Of a stretch of DNA of 64,000 nt, positions 28,897 to 36,348 are shown one piece after another; within the stretch, counting starts at the first letter, position 1; each line of letters starts with the position of its first letter. The notes beneath the pieces were generated by a model that searched no databases, was not told where the DNA came from, and saw nothing but the letters and a program-made list of their open reading frames with translations. The DNA is from Ensifer sp. MPMI2T (lineage in GTDB: Bacteria; Pseudomonadota; Alphaproteobacteria; Rhizobiales; Rhizobiaceae), in assembly GCF_004827385.1 (NCBI RefSeq), contig NZ_SRXN01000008.1, positions 1 through 64,000 of the forward strand, given 5' to 3'. Position numbers and translations under genes: made by a program.

Positions 28897-29115
28897 ATGG
28901 CTGAAGTTGTTGTTTTCGGCATTGCCGGAGAAGATCATTTGTGGCTTGCGGACCTCAGGGCGGGGACGGTCACCAGGATCGACCCACCCAAACAGGGCGC
29001 GCTGGCCGACGCCGACGCATTGCGCAAGTCCGGGTCCACGGTCGTCAAGACCGTCAATCTTGCAGCCGCGGCAAGTTCCGCCAACGCCGTCTTCGGGGGC
29101 TACATGGACGGCTAG
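28897..29115 (+). CDS. Candidate RiPP precursor peptide upstream of ycaO-tfuA
   Basis: A 72-residue peptide starting MAEVVVFGIAGEDHLWLADL and ending in a small-residue-rich tail, with AAAASSANAVFGGYMDG as its last 17 residues. ATG at 28897 follows AGAGGGG (9-base spacing). It lies between the SARP-like regulator and ycaO, the usual place for a precursor. It has no Cys, three Thr and four Ser; the tail from about residue 53 would be the core, the hydrophobic/acidic N-terminus the leader. I know no named family for it. Lack of Cys argues against thiazole formation and fits oxazoline or backbone thioamide chemistry (inference). Confidence 0.6.
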   Translation: MAEVVVFGIAGEDHLWLADLRAGTVTRIDPPKQGALADADALRKSGSTVVKTVNLAAAASSANAVFGGYMDG

Positions 29116-29179
29116 CCGCCAGGCATACGCGCGACGGGCGGCAAGCCAAAGCGGCTGTCGCCCGCGCGTCTCTAAAGCC

Positions 29180-30373
29180 ATGTCCGACTCAATCCGCTAT
29201 TCCGATCGCATCTGCACCGCCGAAACAACCTTCGGCCGGATTGAGCCGCTTTTGCCTGAGTTCGGTATCACGCGACTTGCCCGCCTGACCGGACTGGATT
29301 GCATCGGCATACCCGTCTGGAATGCCATTTCTCCGAATTCGAAATCCTTGGTCATCAATCAGGGCAAGGGCATAACGGACATCGACGCAAAAGTCTCGGC
29401 GGCCATGGAGGCGCTCGAGCGCGCGGTCGCGTGCGCACCGGGCGTGCCGACGAGAATTGCGAGCCGCACTGACCTGTTGGCCGAAGGCAATCAGGCCCTG
29501 TCGCTGCCGGGGCTGATCGCGAGCGGCCAGCCAGACCTTGCCGACGACGGGCCGATCCGGTGGGTTCTCGGCCGCGACCTTGACGCGGGAATGCCGACAT
29601 GGGTTCCGCTGGAGGCCGTCTTGCTCGATAGGACGCTGGAGAACTGCCGGTATTGGCAATCCTCCGATGGCCTCGCCTCCGGCAATATTGAAACCGAAGC
29701 GGTGCTGCATGGGCTCCTGGAACGGATCGAACGTGACGCGGAGGTGCTGTGGCGCCTCACGCCACTAGCCTCGAGGCTTCGAAGTTGCGTTTTACCCCAG
29801 GCGCTCGGCGATCCGGTGCTTGCTGCGATGGCCGGGAAGATTGCCGCGGCCGATCTGGAGCTGCGCCTTTTCGACATCACCAGCGATGTCGCCATACCGT
29901 GCTTCACCGCCGTCGTAGCCGGGAAAGACATCCTCACGGCGAAGGCGCCGCTTTTCCACCATGTCACGGTCGGGCATGGCGCCCATCCGAATGCAGCAAG
30001 GGCGGCAATCCGCGCCGTAACCGAAGCGGCCCAGTCGAGGCTCACCTATATCAGCGGCGCGCGCGACGACGTCTATCCAGAGACCTTCGTTCGCCCTTTG
30101 CCGCAGCAGACGCAAAAACTGTTCGAGGCTGTGCCGCAAGAGCCGACACGGGTCCACGACACAGAGGCGGGAGGACCGGACGCGCTCTTGTCCTTCGTCC
30201 TGCAGCGGCTGCGCGACGCCGGCATCGATACGGTCGTCTCCGTGCCGTTGCTTGGCGATGGCCTGCCCTTTGCGGTTGTCAAAGTGTTCGTTCCGGAGCT
30301 GGAAAACCCGGAGGGTGAGCGCAAGCGCCGCTTCGGCACACGGGCGCTCTCCTGGGCACTGGAGGCGGCGTGA
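29180..30373 (+). CDS. YcaO-domain protein (TfuA-associated type)
   Basis: A 397-residue YcaO enzyme. The ATP-binding motif SAAMEALER matches SxxxExxER (about residue 70), a second Glu cluster is in LLERIERDAEVLW, and RAVTEAAQSRLTYISGARDD is the conserved Gln/Arg region of TfuA-partnered YcaOs. YcaO enzymes activate backbone amides with ATP; with TfuA they install thioamides, as in archaeal methyl-CoM reductase and thioviridamide-like peptides, or azolines as in trifolitoxin. The C-terminus (RALSWALEAA) lacks the PxPxP tail of azoline-forming cyclodehydratases. ATG at 29180; its end overlaps tfuA by 4 bases (GTGA). Confidence 0.9.
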   Translation: MSDSIRYSDRICTAETTFGRIEPLLPEFGITRLARLTGLDCIGIPVWNAISPNSKSLVINQGKGITDIDAKVSAAMEALERAVACAPGVPTRIASRTDLLAEGNQALSLPGLIASGQPDLADDGPIRWVLGRDLDAGMPTWVPLEAVLLDRTLENCRYWQSSDGLASGNIETEAVLHGLLERIERDAEVLWRLTPLASRLRSCVLPQALGDPVLAAMAGKIAAADLELRLFDITSDVAIPCFTAVVAGKDILTAKAPLFHHVTVGHGAHPNAARAAIRAVTEAAQSRLTYISGARDDVYPETFVRPLPQQTQKLFEAVPQEPTRVHDTEAGGPDALLSFVLQRLRDAGIDTVVSVPLLGDGLPFAVVKVFVPELENPEGERKRRFGTRALSWALEAA

Positions 30374-31086
30374 AGATTGTCTTCGTCGGCCCGACCGTCC
30401 CTGATGCGCGACAACTCGCCGGTGCGGCCTTCGCGGTCCGGCCGCCGGCGATGCAGGGAGACATCTTGCGCGCCGTACGCGCCGGCGCGACGATCATCGG
30501 CCTTGTCGACGGCAATTTCGAACATGTGGCGCCGGTCTGGCACAAGGAGATACTGTTCGCCCTGTCACAAGGCGTACACGTCTTCGGGGCGGCGAGCATG
30601 GGGGCTTTGCGGGCCGCCGAATGTGCGCCCTTCGGAATGGTCGGGATCGGAGAAATATATCGCCGGTATGCCGCAGGCGAGCTGGCGGACGACTCGGATG
30701 TGGCCCTGCTTCACGCTCCCGCCGAGCTCGGCCATGCGCCCTTGACGGTCCCGCTCGTCAATATGCACGCGACGCTTGCACGCCTCAGGCATGCCGGCTC
30801 GATCACAGCCGCGGATGCGTCCCGGATCGAGGCGGCAGCCGGGCGGATATTCTACAAGCGGCGCACATGGGCAGCGATCGTTGCCGAGGCAGACCTTTGG
30901 GCGGATCGCGATCGCGCCTTGGCGGCAAGGCTGCAGCAGGAGATGGTCGACCAGAAGCGTGTCGACGCCCTCGCGCTTTTCGACGCGGTCCGGGCTCAGC
31001 CGGACGAACGGCGCTGCGAAAGACCCGGCTGGGCGTTCAATTCGACAACTATGTGGAAGGTTTTGTTTAATCAACCAGAGACGTAG
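30370..31086 (+). CDS. tfuA: TfuA-like protein
   Basis: A 238-residue TfuA-core protein: KIVFVGPTVPDARQLAGAAF, VRPPAMQGDILRAVRAGATIIGLVDGNFE, then HVFGAASMGALRAAE and FGMVGIGEIYRRYAAGEL. These are the recognised blocks of TfuA, first described in Rhizobium trifolitoxin synthesis, and the partner that promotes thioamide formation by YcaO (thought to help deliver sulfur). It starts with GTG at 30370, overlapping the ycaO stop, so both proteins are made together. The C-terminal 60 residues are less conserved. No exporter or peptidase follows. Confidence 0.9.
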   Translation: MKIVFVGPTVPDARQLAGAAFAVRPPAMQGDILRAVRAGATIIGLVDGNFEHVAPVWHKEILFALSQGVHVFGAASMGALRAAECAPFGMVGIGEIYRRYAAGELADDSDVALLHAPAELGHAPLTVPLVNMHATLARLRHAGSITAADASRIEAAAGRIFYKRRTWAAIVAEADLWADRDRALAARLQQEMVDQKRVDALALFDAVRAQPDERRCERPGWAFNSTTMWKVLFNQPET

Positions 31087-31114
31087 GACGGGTTGCTTTT
31101 CCCATTCAGCGTGT

Positions 31115-31158
31115 GTCACGCTCATGTCACGCCCACGGCCCGGAAGTCACGCTATATT
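31115..31158 (+). promoter_or_regulatory. Three GTCACGC direct repeats ahead of a -10-like TATATT
   Basis: GTCACGCT (31115-31122), GTCACGCC (31126-31133) and GTCACGCT (31146-31153) are on the same strand with 11- and 20-base offsets, close to one and two helical turns. The last abuts TATATT (31153-31158), a possible -10. No -35 is visible at the proper distance, as expected for an activator-dependent promoter. They lie 49-92 bases before the ATG at 31207. SARP and OmpR-like activators use such heptamer repeats. Confidence 0.5.
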
Positions 31159-31206
31159 GCTGGCGAAAGCGGGTCGCAGTGACCCCGAGTGGCACTGGGG
31201 AAAATC

Positions 31207-31443
31207 ATGCAGCAATCCATTAAGTTACCTATCGACGTGGAAGACAAGGAGAAGGAACTTCTGGCCCTTGCCCGCCTCGTCAGCTACGCGCGAGACTCCG
31301 CCAAGACATTGAACGTCGAAGGCGTGCAATATTGCCTGGAACTGGCTTTAGCCTCCCTGCTCCAGGAAGTCGAATACATCACCGACAAGAACGTTCTTCC
31401 GACGGTCGACCTGATGGCGCTGGGCAGCCTGGGCCGCTGCTAA
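31207..31443 (+). CDS. Small conserved-looking protein, function unknown
   Basis: A 78-residue protein, MQQSIKLPIDVEDKEKELLA at the start and LMALGSLGRC at the end. It is predicted by eye to be mostly helical (LARLVSYARDSAKTL; VQYCLELALASLLQEVEYI) with no membrane segment. ATG at 31207 follows GGGGA; a GTG at 31189 is possible. I do not recognise a family. It has its own promoter region with three direct repeats and sits 121 bases after tfuA, so it may belong to the YcaO-TfuA locus, for example as a partner or alternative substrate (two Cys, one at the C-terminus), but this is conjecture. Confidence 0.65.
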   Translation: MQQSIKLPIDVEDKEKELLALARLVSYARDSAKTLNVEGVQYCLELALASLLQEVEYITDKNVLPTVDLMALGSLGRC

Positions 31444-31462
31444 CCGAACGCACGGAGAGGGG

Positions 31463-31510
31463 CGAGGAGCATGGAGCGGTTTCCGCCGGAACCCCGCCCC
31501 ATGCTCCTCG
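31463..31510. terminator. Terminator-like hairpin between convergent genes
   Basis: CGAGGAGCATGG (31463-31474) and CCATGCTCCTCG (31499-31510) are perfect 12-base inverted repeats, with an inner GCGG/CCGC pair extending the stem. It lies between the plus-strand small gene (stop 31443) and the minus-strand protease gene (stop 31538), a typical place for a bidirectional terminator. There is no T-tract on either side, so it may act mainly as a 3' RNA-stabilising stem. Confidence 0.55.
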
Positions 31511-31537
31511 GACTCGTTGGCATCGGCGTGGGCCCGC

Positions 31538-32494
31538 TCACGATCGGCCGATGGGCATCAAGGTCCTCTTTTCGATCTTGCCAGCCACCGAAAAGATCAG
31601 GAATTCGGTCGCCTGACCGATCCTCTCACCGTCCATCAGCCTGACCACGTCGTCCACGCCGCCGACGGGCTTGCCGTCGATCGACAGAATATAGTCGCCT
31701 TCCCGAAGTCCACCGCGCTCGGCCGGGCCGCCGGGTTCCAGCCGTCTCAGCCGGACCGACGTCGTCCGGTCGGTTCCGGCCGCCAGTGCGATCCTGCGCG
31801 GCAGTTCTATGGTGTCGCCGGCAATGCCGATATACGCGCGCCGGACGTGGCCGTATCTCAGAATCTCGGAAATCACGAAATTCGCCGTGTTCGAGGCGAC
31901 CGCAAAGGCGATGCTCTGCGCGCCCTGGATCACGGCCGTGTTCACTCCGATCACTTCGCCGCCCGACGAGACCAGCGGCCCTCCCGAATTTCCGGGATTG
32001 AGGGCGGCGTCCGTCTGGATCACGTCATCCATCAGGCGCCCGTTCGCCGCCCGCATGGTGCGACCAAGCGCCGAGACGATGCCCGCCGTGACGGTCCATT
32101 CAAAGCCCAGCGGATTGCCGATGGCAATTGCTATGTGCCCGCGCCGTAACCGCTTCGAATCCCCGAGCCGCGCCCAGGCGCCGACGCCCGAGTTCGCCCG
32201 GATGAGCGCGATGTCGGTGTCGACGTCGCGGCCGAGCACGCGACCTTCTGTCACGAAGCCGTCCGGTGTCGTGATGCGAACGGCTTTGGAATCCCCGACG
32301 ACGTGATTGTTCGTCACGATCAGTCCGTCGGAAGAAACCGCGAAGCCCGAGCCGTGACCGGCCCTACCGCCCACCCGCTCGATACGGCTGACTGCCGGAC
32401 CGACCACGTCGACCGCGCCGGCAATTGCATGCGAATAGGCATCCGTCAGCGCGCCGTCGTCGACGGGCGCTATCTCCTTGTCGATCAAAGCCAT
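31538..32494 (-). CDS. HtrA/DegP-like trypsin-type serine protease with PDZ domain, no signal peptide
   Basis: A 318-residue protein with the triad in order: His in LIVTNNHVVGDS, Asp in DVDTDIALIRANSG and Ser in DAALNPGNSGGPLVSSGGE. A C-terminal PDZ domain follows (RLEPGGPAERGGLREGDYIL, then SIDGKPVGGVDDVVRL). Classic DegP proteins are periplasmic, but this one begins MALIDKEIAPVDDGALTDAY with no signal or membrane segment, so it is probably cytoplasmic or exported unconventionally. ATG at 32494 follows GAGGATC; an upstream in-frame start at 32536 adds an Arg-rich tail. It is transcribed divergently from nasT. Confidence 0.88.
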   Translation of the reverse strand: MALIDKEIAPVDDGALTDAYSHAIAGAVDVVGPAVSRIERVGGRAGHGSGFAVSSDGLIVTNNHVVGDSKAVRITTPDGFVTEGRVLGRDVDTDIALIRANSGVGAWARLGDSKRLRRGHIAIAIGNPLGFEWTVTAGIVSALGRTMRAANGRLMDDVIQTDAALNPGNSGGPLVSSGGEVIGVNTAVIQGAQSIAFAVASNTANFVISEILRYGHVRRAYIGIAGDTIELPRRIALAAGTDRTTSVRLRRLEPGGPAERGGLREGDYILSIDGKPVGGVDDVVRLMDGERIGQATEFLIFSVAGKIEKRTLMPIGRS

Positions 32495-32715
32495 GATCTG
32501 ATCCTCAAACGGCGGCGACCATCGCCGCCGAACCAACGGACCGAAACAATTTGGTACTGTTGTTCAAAATAGATGGAGGCCTCGAGAGATTGGTTCAAGC
32601 CTCCGCAAACCCGACGTCCGAGCCCGCCGCCTTAAATTAATGCATATTATGAAAGAGCAAATTTTTTAGGCAAATTGATATTGCGAAACTTGCTGCGCTG
32701 CATCATGATCGCAAC

Positions 32716-33309
32716 ATGACCCGCCGCGACCTGACCATTCTTGTGATTGACGAGAACGCCATCCGCGCCTCGATCATCGAGGAGGGCTTGCGCGATGCCG
32801 GCCACAACCGCGTCAGCATCGTACATGATGTCCATGGAGTCGGGCGCGTGATCGAACGGTTGCAACCGGATGTGATCGTCATCGACCTCGAAAATCCCAA
32901 TCGCGATTTGCTGGAGAGCATGTTCCAGCTCTCCCGCTCGGTTAAGCGCCCGATCGCGATGTTCGTTGATCGATCCGACAGCAGCATGATCGAAGCGGCG
33001 ATCGACGCCGGGGTCTCGGCCTATGTCGTCGACGGACTGCGGCAGGAACGCGTGAAGTCGATCCTCGATATGGCGATCAGCCGTTTCAACGCCTTTTCAC
33101 GCATGGAGCGCGAGTTGGCGGAAGCGCGCAGCGAGCTTGCGGACCGCAAAGTGATCGACCGGGCCAAGGGCATCCTGATGAAGTCGCGCGGCATCAGCGA
33201 AGAAGAGGCCTACAAGCTCCTGCGCACGACCGCGATGAACCAGAACCGCAAGATAGCCGAAATCGCACAGAGCCTGGTGCTGGCGGCAGGATTGCTGGAG
33301 GACCCGTAA
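32716..33309 (+). CDS. nasT: ANTAR-domain antiterminator NasT
   Basis: A 197-residue response-regulator-like protein. The receiver-like domain spans residues 1-120 (LTILVIDENAIRAS, DVIVIDLENPNRDLLESM with the phospho-acceptor-like Asp), then a coiled-coil and a C-terminal ANTAR domain (DRAKGILMKSRGISEEEAYKLL, with AMNQNRKI). NasT binds paired hexaloop hairpins in nitrate-operon leaders to prevent termination; NasS holds it inactive when nitrate is absent. Its target is visible at 34728-34826. nasS starts directly after the stop codon. The upstream region 32620-32690 is notably AT-rich. Confidence 0.93.
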   Translation: MTRRDLTILVIDENAIRASIIEEGLRDAGHNRVSIVHDVHGVGRVIERLQPDVIVIDLENPNRDLLESMFQLSRSVKRPIAMFVDRSDSSMIEAAIDAGVSAYVVDGLRQERVKSILDMAISRFNAFSRMERELAEARSELADRKVIDRAKGILMKSRGISEEEAYKLLRTTAMNQNRKIAEIAQSLVLAAGLLEDP

Positions 33310-34530
33310 ATGGCTGCCACCGCCGACATCACCCTCGGCTTCATGCCGCTCTTCGACAGCGCCGTGCTGATCGCCGCCAGCGAAAAGGGCTTCGTCGCTG
33401 ACGAGGGCCTGTCGGTGCAGCTCGTCCGGGAAACCTCCTGGGCCAATATCCGCGATCGGATCGCCGTCGGCCATTTCCAGGCGGCCCACATGCTGGCGCC
33501 AATGCCGATTGCATCCAATCTCGGCCTCACGCCGCTGTCGCTGGACCTCGTGGCGCCCTTTGCGCTCGGTCTTGGCGGCAATGCGGTGACGGTCTCGCGC
33601 AGCCTTTGGGACCGCATGGCCGCTGACGGCGCTGGGCCCGGCACCGACCCGAGCGCCAACGGCACGGCGTTGAAGCGCGTCGTCGAACGCCGCCGCGACG
33701 CGGGCGAGTCGCCACTGCGTTTTGCCGTCGTCCACCCCTTCTCCGGCCATAACTACGAACTGCGTTATTGGCTCGCCGGCTGCGGCATCGATCCGGAAAG
33801 TCACGTCGAGATTGTCGTCGTTCCTCCGCCGCTGATGGCCGATGCGCTCTCGAGCGGTGCGATCGACGGCTTCTGCGTCGGCGAACCGTGGAACAGCGTC
33901 GCCGTCGCAAGCCATGTCGGGCGCATTGTCACGACCAAAGCGTCAATCTGGCGGCTGAGTCCGGAAAAGGTGCTCGGTGTTTCGGCCCTGTTCGCTTCGG
34001 AAAACCGCCCGGCGCTGGACGCCCTGCTGCGCGCGCTCTACCGAAGCTCGGTATGGTGCGGCGAGGGCGCAAATCATGAAGAACTCGCGGCACTGATGAG
34101 CGCCTCTGCCTATCTTGACCAGCCGCGTGAGAAGCTCATGCCGATTCTCACGGGTCGATTGAGGCTCGGTGATGGCGCGACCGGCGATATTCCCGAGTTC
34201 TTTGTCCCGCATGCCAAGGGAGCAACCTTTCCCTGGCAGAGCCACGCCCTCTGGTTCTACAGTCAGATGGTGCGGTGGGGACACACGCCGCATTCGGCAG
34301 CACTTGCTGAGCGCGCGCGCGACACCTACCGGCCCGACATTTACCGGCAGGCGCTGAAGCCGATCGCCGCGCCGATGCCGGGCGCCAATATGAAGGTCGA
34401 AGGCGCCCTGACTGTCGCGGCACCAGTCGGCGCTTCGGAAAGAGGGCTCGTCCTGGGCCCAGACGGCTTTTTCGACGGCCGGATCTTCGACCCGGATCGG
34501 CTCGACGACTATCTGGCGAGCCAGCGCTGA
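33310..34530 (+). CDS. nasS: Nitrate/nitrite sensor NasS (cytoplasmic NrtA-like protein)
   Basis: A 406-residue NrtA-type solute-binding fold without a signal peptide: [66 protein letters not shown]. It is closely similar in pattern to the NrtA encoded at 34879, but the mature fold begins at residue 1, so it stays in the cytoplasm. Known NasS proteins bind NasT and release it upon nitrate or nitrite binding. Its start codon immediately follows the nasT stop, implying stoichiometric co-translation. Confidence 0.92.
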   Translation: MAATADITLGFMPLFDSAVLIAASEKGFVADEGLSVQLVRETSWANIRDRIAVGHFQAAHMLAPMPIASNLGLTPLSLDLVAPFALGLGGNAVTVSRSLWDRMAADGAGPGTDPSANGTALKRVVERRRDAGESPLRFAVVHPFSGHNYELRYWLAGCGIDPESHVEIVVVPPPLMADALSSGAIDGFCVGEPWNSVAVASHVGRIVTTKASIWRLSPEKVLGVSALFASENRPALDALLRALYRSSVWCGEGANHEELAALMSASAYLDQPREKLMPILTGRLRLGDGATGDIPEFFVPHAKGATFPWQSHALWFYSQMVRWGHTPHSAALAERARDTYRPDIYRQALKPIAAPMPGANMKVEGALTVAAPVGASERGLVLGPDGFFDGRIFDPDRLDDYLASQR

Positions 34531-34666
34531 GCTCGCGCGGGACACTGCCCGATTATTGTGCACTGCGCAAAATTTATTCAAGCAACAGCTTAATCGCCCC
34601 TCACCGGCGGACTGCTCGTTTTGTTCGAATCCTGAAAAATCATGAGTTTCAGCCCCTCCACGAAAC
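34531..34666. promoter_or_regulatory. Upstream activator region of the nitrate operon
   Basis: Between nasS and the sigma-54 promoter lies a near-palindrome TTGTGCACTGCGCAA (34556-34570) about 100 bases before the -24 element, a reasonable position for an NtrC-type activator site, although it only partly fits the TGCAC-N5-GTGCA consensus. CTGAAA (34631-34636) and TTTCAG (34646-34651) form another short inverted repeat. No coding sequence is evident. Confidence 0.4.
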
Positions 34667-34682
34667 TGGCACGGTTCCTGCA
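34667..34682 (+). promoter_or_regulatory. Sigma-54 (RpoN) promoter of the nitrate assimilation operon
   Basis: TGGCACGGTTCCTGCA matches the -24/-12 consensus TGGCACG-N4-TTGCA except for one T-to-C change in the -12 box. The invariant GG (34668-34669) and GC (34680-34681) are separated by exactly ten bases. Transcription would start near 34693 and produce a leader of about 185 bases before nrtA. RpoN dependence implies activation by NtrC under nitrogen limitation. Confidence 0.8.
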
Positions 34683-34727
34683 TTGAGGAAAGCGTAGGGC
34701 CCCTTGAGGGGTCCGCCGAAATAATCG

Positions 34728-34826
34728 GCGTCCAATGAGGGGCGCAGACGGCAAGGCTGCCAAACTGGGACCGCGCTCTGGACGAGGAGAGCGTTGGATT
34801 TCGGTTTGGCAGCCTTTTCTTTTTTG
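34728..34826 (+). promoter_or_regulatory. ANTAR tandem-hairpin antiterminator leader with intrinsic terminator
   Basis: Hairpin P1: GCGTCC (34728-34733), hexaloop AATGAG, GGGCGC (34740-34745). Hairpin P2: GGC (34750-34752), hexaloop AAGGCT, GCC (34759-34761), with outer CAG/CTG pairing. Both loops have A at position 1 and G at position 4, the ANTAR recognition rule. The terminator has perfect 13-base arms AAGGCTGCCAAAC (34753-34765) and GTTTGGCAGCCTT (34804-34816) then a T-rich run to 34825. Its 5' arm begins in the P2 loop, so P2 and terminator are mutually exclusive. Confidence 0.82.
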
Positions 34827-34878
34827 CCCCGTCGGAACCGCAGGCGAGCCTCCCACCGCCGGCACACAGGAGAAAAGC

Positions 34879-36279
34879 ATGAACAGGCCTTCTACCGGAA
34901 AATTCGCGAAGTGTTCGCTCGCCGCCGCCTGGGCGGCCGCACTCTACGTCGGCGCCGGCTCTTTCGCATCTGCCGAGATGCTGGTGCCCGAGAAGGACGA
35001 GCTCAAGCTCGGCTTCATCAAGCTCACCGACATGGCGCCTCTCGCGATCGCCTATGAGAAGGGCTTCTTCGAGGAAGAGGGACTGTTCGTCACGCTCGAG
35101 CCGCAGGCCAACTGGAAAGTGCTGCTTGATCGCGTGATCACCGGCGAACTGGATGGCGCGCATATGCTTGCCGGCCAGCCGCTTGCCGCCACCATCGGCT
35201 TCGGCACCAAGGCGCATATCGTGACGCCCTTCTCCATGGACCTGAACGGCAACGGCATCACCGTCTCGAATGACGTCTGGGCGATGATGAAAGAGAATAT
35301 TCCGGTCGGCGAAGACGGCAAACCCGTCCACCCCATCAAGGCGGACGCGCTGAAGCCTGTCGTTGATGCATTCAAGACCCAGGGCAAGCCGTTCAATCTC
35401 GGCATGGTGTTTCCGGTGTCCACCCACAACTACGAGCTTCGCTATTGGCTCGCTGCCGGCGGCATCCATCCGGGATTCTATTCGCCGGAAAACGTCACGG
35501 GACAGATCAAGGCGGATGCGCTCCTTTCCGTGACGCCGCCGCCGCAGATGCCTGCCACCCTCGAAGCCGGCACGATCGTCGGCTACAGCGTCGGCGAGCC
35601 CTGGAACCAGGCCGCCGTCTTTAAGGGCATCGGCGTTCCGGTCGTGACCGACTACGAAATCTGGAAGAACAATCCGGAGAAGGTCTTCGGGCTGACCAAG
35701 GAATTCACTGAGAAATATCCGAACACGACGTTGGCGCTGACAAAGGCACTCATTCGCGCCGCCAAATGGCTGGACGAAAACAACAACGCCAACAGAGCCG
35801 AGGCCGTCGAAATCCTGTCGCGCAGCGAATATGTCGGCGCCGACGCGGATGTGATCGCGAACTCGATGACCGGCACCTTCGAATACGAGCGGGGCGACAA
35901 GCGCGACGTTCCCGACTTCAACGTCTTCTTCCGCCATAACGCGACTTACCCCTTCTACTCCGACGCCATCTGGTACCTGACGCAGATGCGCCGCTGGGGT
36001 CAGATCGCCGAGCACAAGGACAACGCCTGGTACGCGGAAACGGCAAAGTCCGTCTACCTGCCTGACATCTACACGAAAGCGGCAGAGATGCTGGTCGAAG
36101 AGGGCAAGGCCGACAAGGGCGACTTCCCCTTCGGCACCGACGGCTACAGGGCGCCGAGCGCCGACTTCATCGACGGCGTCACCTTCGATGCCAAGGCGCC
36201 GAACGCCTACATCGACTCGCTCAAGATCGGGCTGAAGAACGGACAGACGATATCCGGGTCGGATGTCGTTGGCGGCTGA
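34879..36279 (+). CDS. nrtA: Nitrate ABC transporter substrate-binding protein
   Basis: A 466-residue binding protein with a signal peptide ([20 protein letters not shown], cleavage after ASA near residue 33). The mature fold shows [59 protein letters not shown] and [19 protein letters not shown], the conserved nitrate-pocket blocks shared with NasS. It captures nitrate (and perhaps nitrite) in the periplasm. ATG at 34879 follows AGGAGAAAAGC; the longer open frame from 34735 would run through the leader terminator and is not coding. Confidence 0.95.
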   Translation: MNRPSTGKFAKCSLAAAWAAALYVGAGSFASAEMLVPEKDELKLGFIKLTDMAPLAIAYEKGFFEEEGLFVTLEPQANWKVLLDRVITGELDGAHMLAGQPLAATIGFGTKAHIVTPFSMDLNGNGITVSNDVWAMMKENIPVGEDGKPVHPIKADALKPVVDAFKTQGKPFNLGMVFPVSTHNYELRYWLAAGGIHPGFYSPENVTGQIKADALLSVTPPPQMPATLEAGTIVGYSVGEPWNQAAVFKGIGVPVVTDYEIWKNNPEKVFGLTKEFTEKYPNTTLALTKALIRAAKWLDENNNANRAEAVEILSRSEYVGADADVIANSMTGTFEYERGDKRDVPDFNVFFRHNATYPFYSDAIWYLTQMRRWGQIAEHKDNAWYAETAKSVYLPDIYTKAAEMLVEEGKADKGDFPFGTDGYRAPSADFIDGVTFDAKAPNAYIDSLKIGLKNGQTISGSDVVGG

Positions 36280-36348
36280 ACATCGGGCTGGCGGCGCGAA
36301 ACCCGCGGCCGCCTGTTCTCTACCAATTTCAACAGATGAGATAAATCC

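Noticed and set aside
34697-34730. Two further hairpins (GGGCCCC/GGGGTCC and CGCCGA/TCGGCG) in the nrtA leader as the ANTAR target
   Set aside because: Their loops (TTGA and AATAA) do not satisfy the hexaloop A1/G4 rule; the next two hairpins do.
34735-34878. N-terminal extension of nrtA
   Set aside because: It would translate through the leader terminator; the signal peptide and ribosome-binding site start at 34879.
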